DNA of 64,000 nt, taken from assembly GCF_014048465.1 (NCBI RefSeq), contig NZ_PDLY01000001.1, forward strand, positions 124,001 through 188,000, read 5' to 3'. Below are positions 38,739 to 46,400 of the stretch, one piece after another; position 1 is the stretch's first letter; every line of letters starts with the position of its first letter. This stretch comes from Bombella mellum. Its GTDB lineage: Bacteria > Pseudomonadota > Alphaproteobacteria > Acetobacterales > Acetobacteraceae. The notes under the pieces are model-generated. The model did no database searches and was not told the DNA's origin. It worked only from the letters and a program-made list of their open reading frames with translations. A program made the translations under genes and the position numbers.

Positions 38739-40421
38739 TTATGGCGTGGCGGTCTTTCTGGGAAGGGCGATGGTGGAGGTGGCTGTCTGCGCCCTGTCGA
38801 GATAGGGGCCTTCGGCAACCAGCTGTATGGCCAGCATGTCCCGCTCATGGATGGCAGGCACGTCTTCAAGCGACAGGAAGGCATTGCCATTCGTCCAGCG
38901 GCAGGGGCTGTTCTCCACGACATCCCAGCCGGAAGCCTGTCGGTCTGTCAGATGATGGGTCAGGCGGTGTGTCTGGCTGCCCTGATAGAGCTCCATCGTG
39001 CCGATGAGCACGCCGAGGCTGCGCCGGTCATCCACATAGACGCCGACCGTGTCGCACGGGCGGCTCGTGCGGGACCGGAGATAAAGGGAGCGGACACCTT
39101 CCGGCAGAAGGAAGATGGCCTGGTCCCGCACCCGGCGGATGGGGTAGAGCACGTCCCCCGTGTCGGTCACCAGATGGAAGTCTGAATCCGATGTCAGGGC
39201 GACGGGCGGTACCTGCCGGGCGAAGCCCAGGGCACGGGCCCGGCTGTCCAGCATCTCATGGAGAGGCTGGACGAAGGAAACATCCACCGCCAGGGGAGCG
39301 CAGGCATCCTTTTCCCAGCTCTTGGACGGGGGAAAGGCCACGACATTGCCCTGCTGGAGGAACTGCATGTCCCGGAAGTGGCGGCGGCTGCTGCCGGAAC
39401 TGAGATAGCTCTCCGTGACGGTGCCGTTGGCCTGGACGATGCTGTGCTCCGCCGTCTCGAAATGGTAGTAATCATAGGAAAGACGCTGACGGTCATAGAA
39501 GATGGACCGGTGGTTCACAAGCATCCGTACCGGCACGAAGTGACCGTCAAGATAGAGCGTGTGCTCGGATGTCAGATACAGGTCGGCATCCGGGCAGTTG
39601 TCCCCCAGCGCACCCTTGCTGATGCAGACGGCATAACCGGCCCGGTCGTCCGGGAGGTCGGTCTGGACCTCGACATGACCACGCCCCACCCATGTCACCG
39701 GTTCCAGCGTCTGGCTTCCGGCAGGGCCTGTCAGGACGAGGTCACCGACGGCGAGGGTCTCGACGGCCCTGGGGCCTGTCTCCGTGGCGATCATGGAGCC
39801 GGGCAGGAAGCAGGCGATCTCGATGGCAGGCGGGTTGGTGTCAAAGTTCCACGTGGCGGTGCTGAGCGTGACGGGAGACCCCGGAGTTGCCGGATTCCCT
39901 TGATCGACGGAAGCACTGCCCGTATGGGGCAGGAGCTGGAGATAGACGGCATACCGCCCTGTGTCCACCGCCTTGGTCAGGGCAGCAAGTGCAGCATAGT
40001 CGGGAGGAGTCAGGATGCCATCCTGCGTGTCGATGCCGGTCACCTTGGTGAGCTGGAACTCCCCGATGGTGGCAGGTGTGGGGTGAGGGACGTATTTGTA
40101 GGAGAACTCTCCGACATAGGATGCCGATACCTCAACCGTCGTGTATGTGTCGGGGATCTGCATCAGGATCGTGATCGTGTCGCCTGCCTGGCTGACGTTT
40201 GTTCCACTGGGTATTGACAGGTTGTAGACAGGCTGGCTCTGGCTGATCTGGGTATTGGCGTTGAGCGTGGTCGGTCTGTAGGAGACCTGCCCGTCAGGGT
40301 CCGGTGCGGAGGGAATGATCGGCGGACCGAACCAGAAACCGGGGGAACCGGCATCGTTGTACCCCCCTGAGTTAAGGGCCTGATTGGAATAGTCCTGCTG
40401 GTTGTCCCATGTGAGAGTCAT
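38739..40421 (-). CDS. Hint-domain protein 2 (Hint_2 with variable N-terminal domain)
   Basis: The 560-aa product has an N-terminal region of about 200 residues, rich in Thr, Pro, Asp and aromatic residues, without a signal peptide. The Hint domain begins at Cys204 (CFLPGSMIATETG), with the TxxH motif TSEH (284-287), VPVRMLVNHRSIFYD, FETAEHSIVQANGTVTESYL and SSGSSRRHF, as in PF13403. The last ~200 residues match Hint protein 1 (SRTSRPCDTVGVYVDDRRSLGVLIG here; SRTGRPCDVHGPFVDDRRQLGVLVG there), while the N-terminal domains differ. The ATG has AGGGAAGAATC before it. It lies 154 bases upstream of the exported-protein/tpsB pair on the same strand. Cleavage at Cys204 would release the N-terminal domain (inference). 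Confidence 0.87.
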   Translation of the reverse strand: MTLTWDNQQDYSNQALNSGGYNDAGSPGFWFGPPIIPSAPDPDGQVSYRPTTLNANTQISQSQPVYNLSIPSGTNVSQAGDTITILMQIPDTYTTVEVSASYVGEFSYKYVPHPTPATIGEFQLTKVTGIDTQDGILTPPDYAALAALTKAVDTGRYAVYLQLLPHTGSASVDQGNPATPGSPVTLSTATWNFDTNPPAIEIACFLPGSMIATETGPRAVETLAVGDLVLTGPAGSQTLEPVTWVGRGHVEVQTDLPDDRAGYAVCISKGALGDNCPDADLYLTSEHTLYLDGHFVPVRMLVNHRSIFYDRQRLSYDYYHFETAEHSIVQANGTVTESYLSSGSSRRHFRDMQFLQQGNVVAFPPSKSWEKDACAPLAVDVSFVQPLHEMLDSRARALGFARQVPPVALTSDSDFHLVTDTGDVLYPIRRVRDQAIFLLPEGVRSLYLRSRTSRPCDTVGVYVDDRRSLGVLIGTMELYQGSQTHRLTHHLTDRQASGWDVVENSPCRWTNGNAFLSLEDVPAIHERDMLAIQLVAEGPYLDRAQTATSTIALPRKTATP

Positions 40422-40715
40422 GATTCTTCCCTGAGTTGCAGGCCATGAGGCCCACCTGCCGATAACTGTATGAAGTGTAGGTGATGCTAACGGGGCTTAT
40501 GTGGTATTTTTGTGTTATTTTTCAGGAAGGTTTATGAACGGGTCGCAATCCCGTGAACAGGATTTTCATTTTTACTTTCCGTAAATAATCATGCTGTTGG
40601 AACTGGAGAAAAATCCGGCCGGATGATGGTCTTCATGCGTGTTATTTGTTGCGTCGGGCTAGGATAACGGACCCGCGTACCTTATTCTCTTCTATAGCAG
40701 GGAGGCGGGACGGAC
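40422..40715. other. Intergenic region between divergent genes
   Basis: This 294-base stretch separates the Hint protein 2 start from the HisE-like gene. It is AT-rich at 40500-40600 and contains no coding frame or terminator I can support. Promoters for both directions must lie here, but no convincing -35/-10 pair was found. Confidence 0.5.
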
Positions 40716-41039
40716 ATGATTGGGGCCAGTATGACACGATCCGCAAGATATGGGCCTGCCGCAGGCGACTTCAGGGCGAAGGACGGGCAGGAATGCAAGG
40801 TGCTGGCCGAGCAGGCCACGGACTGCCTTCTGGACTATCTGTATGACGAGCCGAAGGCACTGGCCGAGGACAGTGCCGTCTTCCTGCTGGAGATACGGAA
40901 GATATGGCAGCAGCACGGTGTTGATGAAGGTGCCGTCTGGCGGGAGCTGAGCGAACGGATTGACCTTTCGGCCGATCTGCTGAAACGTGGCATCCGGGCC
41001 CGCAAGGGAGGGCGTTACCGGTCCACGAAACTGCCCTGA
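40716..41039 (+). CDS. Small HisE-like (phosphoribosyl-ATP pyrophosphatase-like) protein
   Basis: A 107-aa, probably cytosolic protein. The core, about residues 30-80, follows the HisE pattern: AEQATDCLLDYLYDEPKALAE and DSAVFLLEIRKIWQQHGVD resemble the HisE blocks that read GEEAVE and ESADLLYHL. Key acidic metal ligands differ (the second Glu is Gln, and Asp of the ESAD block is Val), so catalysis is doubtful. The family assignment is a by-eye comparison and moderately uncertain. It precedes cvpA by 33 bases and could share its transcript. GGGAGG lies upstream of the ATG at some distance; ATG 40731 is an alternative. Confidence 0.5.
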   Translation: MIGASMTRSARYGPAAGDFRAKDGQECKVLAEQATDCLLDYLYDEPKALAEDSAVFLLEIRKIWQQHGVDEGAVWRELSERIDLSADLLKRGIRARKGGRYRSTKLP

Positions 41040-41072
41040 CGGTGACGGGGTGGTCAGACATCAAAGGATTTC

Positions 41073-41651
41073 ATGGCGGGGAGTGACGCAGCGGCGATGA
41101 CGGGCCTGCACGGAACATTTCTGGAACATCTGGGACCGATGGACTGGGGGATACTGATCCTCGTCGGTCTTTCATCCCTCTGGGGGCTGGTGCGGGGCCT
41201 GTCGCGGGAGAGCGGTGCGCTGCTTGTCTGGGTGGGCAGCTTCTGGCTGACCGGCCGGTGGGGCGGGGTGATCCTGTCCCACTTTGCGCCGATGGCTCCG
41301 TCCTCCCTCCAGGGGACGCCCGTTTTCATCTGGGGCGGGCGTCTGGTGCTGTTCGTTCTGGTCATGATCATCCTGAACCTGGTGACCACCCAGCTGGCCC
41401 GTGGCGTGCGGGGGGTGCTGTCCGGTCCGCTGGATGCCCTGCTGGGGGCGGGCTTCGGACTGGTGCGGGGCTATGTCGTGCTCGTCCTGCTGTTCTGCGC
41501 CGGCAGCTATCTTGCGCAGGACTGGCTGGAAGCCGCCATGAAGGGAAGCGTCCTTGCTCCTGCCGTCGTGCGTGGGGTGGCTTTTTTGCAGGGATATATA
41601 CCGGTTTCATGGTCGGAACATCTTGCCTTTCTGCCATCGAATAGCCATTGA
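41073..41651 (+). CDS. CvpA family membrane protein
   Basis: A 192-aa protein with about four hydrophobic segments. FGLVRGYVVLVLLFCAG and the preceding DALLGAGFG match the CvpA (colicin V production) core. AAAGGA lies just before the ATG. The gene precedes purF with a 140-bp gap, the arrangement seen in many bacteria. The cellular role of CvpA is poorly defined; it is linked to envelope stress tolerance in enterobacteria. Confidence 0.85.
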   Translation: MAGSDAAAMTGLHGTFLEHLGPMDWGILILVGLSSLWGLVRGLSRESGALLVWVGSFWLTGRWGGVILSHFAPMAPSSLQGTPVFIWGGRLVLFVLVMIILNLVTTQLARGVRGVLSGPLDALLGAGFGLVRGYVVLVLLFCAGSYLAQDWLEAAMKGSVLAPAVVRGVAFLQGYIPVSWSEHLAFLPSNSH

Positions 41652-41791
41652 AGGGGGGTCGCAGGCATCACCCTGACGGACAGGCGGCCCCCCGGCGGGG
41701 CAATGGCCGGTTTTTTCAAGGGGTTGGCTGCCTGTGCCGCTGTGCCACTTAGATATGAGCGGGATTCGCCCGTCAGGTTTGCTCCATCGAT

Positions 41792-43234
41792 ATGTCTTTT
41801 CCTGAATCGTCCAGTCGTCCCTATGAGGAATGTGGTGTTTTTGGTGTCTGGGGTGTGCCGAATGCGGCAGCACTGACGGCCCTCGGCCTGCATGCCCTCC
41901 AGCATCGCGGTCAGGAGGCGGCCGGCATCGTCAGTTTTGATGGCGAGGTCTTCCACCAGCACAAGGCCCTCGGTCTGGTGGGCGACGTGTTCGGCAATCA
42001 GGATGTCATTGCGGGTCTGCCGGGTGAGGCAGCCATCGGGCACAACCGTTATGGCACGACCGGCGGCACCCATGTGCGCAATGTCCAGCCCATCTATGCC
42101 GACTATGCGTTTGGCGGGCTGGCGGTGGCACATAATGGCAACCTGACCAATGCGGCAACCCTGCGCAAGGCACTGGTGCAGCGGGGCTGCATTTTCCATT
42201 CCACGATGGATACGGAGGTCATCGTCCATCTGATTGCGATTTCACTGTATGACACGGTGATCGAGCGGCTGATGGATGCGGCGAAGAAGATCAAGGGGGC
42301 CTATTCGCTCATCACCCTGACGCCGGACAACGGAATGCTGGGGATGCGGGACCCGCTGGGCGTGCGGCCGCTGGTTCTGGGCCGCATGCCCGGTCATGAC
42401 AGGGAGAAGGGTGGCTGGGTCCTGGCCAGCGAGACCTGTGCGCTGGACATCATCGGTGCCGAATATGTGCGTGACATCGAGCCGGGCGAGATCGTCGTCA
42501 TCAATTCCGAGGGTGTGAAGTCGCTTTGGCCCTTCGGTGATGTCGGGCGGCGTTTCTGCATTTTCGAATACATCTATTTTGCCCGGCCGGACTCCGTGCT
42601 GGAGGGGCAGTCCGTCTATGAGGTACGGACCCGTATCGGCAGCGAGCTGGCCCGGGAAAGCGGCGTGGAGGCTGACGTGGTCGTGCCGGTGCCAGATTCC
42701 GGCGTACCTTCTGCAATCGGCTATGCGCATGAGAGCGGCCTGCCCTATGAGATGGGCATAGTGCGGAATCATTATGTTGGCCGGACCTTCATCCAGCCGA
42801 CCGACCAGATACGTAATCTGGGCGTGAAGATGAAGCACTCAGCCAACAAGGCGGTGCTGGAAGGTCGCCGGGTCATTCTGGTGGATGATTCCATCGTGCG
42901 TGGCACGACCTCCCGCAAGATCGTGGACATGGTCCGGGCCGCCGGTGCGAAGGAGGTGCACATGCGCATCACTTCCCCCCCGACCAGGCATCCCTGCTTT
43001 TATGGGATTGATACGCCTTCCGAGAAGCATCTTCTGGCGGCCCGTCATTCGCTGGAAGAGATGTGCAGGGCCATCAATGCGGACAGTCTTGCCTTCATCA
43101 GTTTTGATGGCCTCTACCGCGCCCTTGGTCACCAAGGTCGCCCGGTGGAGAACCATACGAACTGTGACGCCTGTTTCTCCGGTGATTATCCCATCACTCT
43201 GGTGGACAAGGATGGCAGGCTGATCCAGCAGTAA
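41792..43234 (+). CDS. purF: Amidophosphoribosyltransferase
   Basis: First committed enzyme of purine synthesis: glutamine plus PRPP gives 5-phosphoribosylamine. A short leader precedes ECGVFG (Cys14), the glutamine-amidotransferase nucleophile after propeptide removal. GHNRYGTTGG and VAHNGNLTNA belong to the Ntn domain. The phosphoribosyltransferase domain has the PRPP motif VILVDDSIVRGTT, and the C-terminal NCDACFSGDYP may hold iron-sulfur ligands as in the Bacillus-type enzymes. The 480-aa length is normal. No SD is evident before ATG 41792. A strong terminator follows. Confidence 0.97.
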   Translation: MSFPESSSRPYEECGVFGVWGVPNAAALTALGLHALQHRGQEAAGIVSFDGEVFHQHKALGLVGDVFGNQDVIAGLPGEAAIGHNRYGTTGGTHVRNVQPIYADYAFGGLAVAHNGNLTNAATLRKALVQRGCIFHSTMDTEVIVHLIAISLYDTVIERLMDAAKKIKGAYSLITLTPDNGMLGMRDPLGVRPLVLGRMPGHDREKGGWVLASETCALDIIGAEYVRDIEPGEIVVINSEGVKSLWPFGDVGRRFCIFEYIYFARPDSVLEGQSVYEVRTRIGSELARESGVEADVVVPVPDSGVPSAIGYAHESGLPYEMGIVRNHYVGRTFIQPTDQIRNLGVKMKHSANKAVLEGRRVILVDDSIVRGTTSRKIVDMVRAAGAKEVHMRITSPPTRHPCFYGIDTPSEKHLLAARHSLEEMCRAINADSLAFISFDGLYRALGHQGRPVENHTNCDACFSGDYPITLVDKDGRLIQQ

Positions 43235-43264
43235 GCTGCTGGCACGCTCTGTTGATCTGTCAGG

Positions 43265-43297
43265 AGGCCCGCATGGCATGTTCATGCGGGCCTTTTT
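43265..43297 (+). terminator. Rho-independent terminator after purF
   Basis: Stem AGGCCCGCAT / ATGCGGGCCT with a 9-base loop, followed by five T residues, 30 bases after the stop. Confidence 0.85.
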
Positions 43298-43428
43298 GTA
43301 TGTGATGGAAAAGTCACAGTCTTGTGCTGAATTAACAATATGTAAGGAAATGGTTCTCATGAAATAGAATGGGCAGTCAAATCTGCTTATACATGGAGAA
43401 GTTTTTCTGATTCTGTGGAGTGTGAGCA

Positions 43429-46400
43429 GTGCCTGGACATGATTTTTTTTCTTATCGGGGGCTGTGCAGCTCAACGGGACTGTCTTCATCTTGTTGTGGA
43501 CAGAAGGGTGGGCGAGGCCGCCTGAAATATATTGGCCTGTCTGCCAGTGCTCTTGCCCTGATCATTGGCTCTGCCAGTATTGCAAGGGCTGATGATGCCC
43601 CGGCAATGGATATCATTACACAGGCAGACGGCCAGAGTGGTGCCGTGACCATTTCAGTCCCGACGGGACAGACCAATATATTGGGCTCGGCCAATAACAC
43701 TTATGATGGCCTCTCGAAGAATGATTACGACAAATTATCGAAATCTGGTTTGTTGAGTGAGGCTAATGATAGCTATCATGGAAATTATTCTGTAATAAGT
43801 GCAAAATCATTGAATATCATAGGAGGGGGAATATTAGAAACTGGAAATAGAAGTATTGAATTTTCAAAAAAAACTTTAGATCAGATCAATATCATTGATG
43901 GTACGCTGCATCATTTTGATAATGGGACAGCACCTTCTGCATTTCTAGAGGATGGCATAGATGTTTCCCGGGGCGTGTATGGCCCCGAACAGCGTAATAT
44001 GAACATGAACATATCAGAAGGAGGAACCCTCATTATAGAGACCTGGACTAAATCCGTATATAATAACGTTAGACAGCTCAATGGTTCTGGCCATGTGGAA
44101 GTGCTTAACTCTGTCAAAGATGATCCGGATGAAGGGGCTCAGTTCGCCATATATGGTTCGGGCAGTCATTTTTCCGGTACAATAGAGGGACAGGGGAAAA
44201 TTGATATATCGCAGGAGTTTCCTGTAAATACGATACTTGATGATGATGCGATAGATTTGCCGACATGGAGTGAGGTGCATGTCAATACGGCATTTTCTGA
44301 TTTTGATCATGCCACGATAAAGAATATTGGACTGTTGGAGATTTCTTCCTCAGGTTTGAAAAGTGTATTGGCAGTAGATCCGGTATCGGGGATGGTTTTG
44401 CCGCCTCCCCCAAGGGAAATGGGGAAAATTTTCTTTCACAATGGTGCTAGAGTAGACGTTGGTGAGCTTCTGATTGCTTCGGGTACGGATAGTGCCTCTA
44501 ATCCCAACGGTTCTGATCCAGGTGATCCGCCTACTGCCAGTGATGCTACTGTTGTCGTGCGGGATAGCGGAAGCGTACTGAAGGCAGCCCAGCTTGTGAT
44601 AGGGCAGCAGTTGGGAACAGGGCTGAGGGGGACGGATGGAACCATCTATAATACTGTACCGGGTGTTTCACACGGAATTTTGTGGATATCCGATGGAGCC
44701 TCAGCCACCATTTCAGGTGGTGGCATAAATGGTGGAATTTATCTGGGAAATTCCGCTGGTAACGGCCCTGATGATCGGACCAATGATACGAATACCAATC
44801 CGTATCTTGCTGAAGGTGAGGCTCATGGTGTCATTCATGTCACCGGGGATCAGGTCGGGTATGATGCGTCCGGCAATTTCGTCAATCCGGGTACGGTGGG
44901 TCAGTCTGCCCAGTTGAATGTCCAGAATGGTGGCCTCTGGATCGGCCCGGTTGATGGCGGGAAAGGGTCTGGCGACATCATCGTTGATCATGGTGGTCAG
45001 CTGAATCTGGACAATTCCTTTGCCGTTCTGGGGGGCCAGAATGGTGCAGGCAACATCGCCATCAATCAGGGTGGTACGGCCACGGTGATGGGCATGAAGC
45101 CGCTCGGTCTCGTTCCGGAAAATCAGGGGCCAACTTTCAACACGCAGCGGCAGGGTGCCTTTACGGTCTCGGATGGTGGTAGCCTGAACATCGGTACGGC
45201 CACGAGTGCCGGTATCCTGAAGCTGTATGGCGATCTGAATCTTGCCAGAGGAAGCACGACAACCTTCTATGAAGGGACGACTTCAGATAAAGGGAACAAG
45301 GGTGATGCCTATAATTCTCATGCCGAGGTCAATGGTAATGTAACGCTGGGTGGGAACATTCAGATTGCAGGCATCACCGGGCAGAACAGGGGCCAGAACG
45401 GTGCCGTTGATGCGGGTATCTACCATCTGATTGATTATACGGGCACGTTGTCCGGGCAGCAGCAGGCCACGCTGGTGCCAACCAGGGCCGGGCAGATGCT
45501 CAGCTATGTTCATGATGATGCGACAAAAACCGTTGATGTCATGGTGGCCCAGGCGGTGTCGAGCGGAACAGGAACGGGCACGACAGGGAGCAGCACGGAT
45601 GCCAGTACTGCCGGGATGGGCACGGGGCACGAGGTTACGACCAGTACGGCAGCTGGCAACAATGCCGGGGCTGACGAAGGCACCGCCAGCGTTGGTGCGA
45701 ATCATGACGCCACGACCGGCGGCGCAGGAGGCGGGGTGACCGGAGGTCAGCAGGTCATCCCAGCCAGTTTCGTCGGGCAGGGAGGTACGGTTGCGCTTGA
45801 AGGGAGCAGCTCACAGCCCACCCGGGCTTCCACCATCAGTTTCGGATCTGATGGCTATGCGCTGACCGGTGGTGCGTTGGCAGCAGCTCCGACCGGCAAT
45901 GGCCAGAACATGCTGGGCGTGAATGCCGAGGCAGGGCGTAGTGGCACGATTGCCACGTCCATCGTGGATGATGGTCCGTCCAGGACAGGCCTGATGAAAA
46001 CGGGGACTGGAACCGTCACGCTGGCGGGCCGGAACAGTTATGGCGGTGCCACAGGTGTACTGGCCGGCACGCTGGCCGTGGCCCGGAATGCGGTGATCTC
46101 CGACAGGAGCCAGGTCTCCGTGGCGTGGGGGGCTGCGCTGGACGTGGCCGGGCAGGTTGGCCGCATCGTGAACAACGGTACGCTTTCCGTGACCGGTCAG
46201 ACGGGGGACGTGTCCAACAGCAGTGGTCAGGCCACCATTTCCAGTACGGGGCAGGTGGCCTCCATGACCAATACGGGCACGGTGCAGCTGAGCGGTCAGG
46301 GCAGGGTGACAGGAACGCTGGACCAGCAGTCCGGTATGGTCACGCTGGCGGACAGTGCCAGCATCGGCACGCTGAAGAGTAATGGCTCGCAGGAGCTGGA

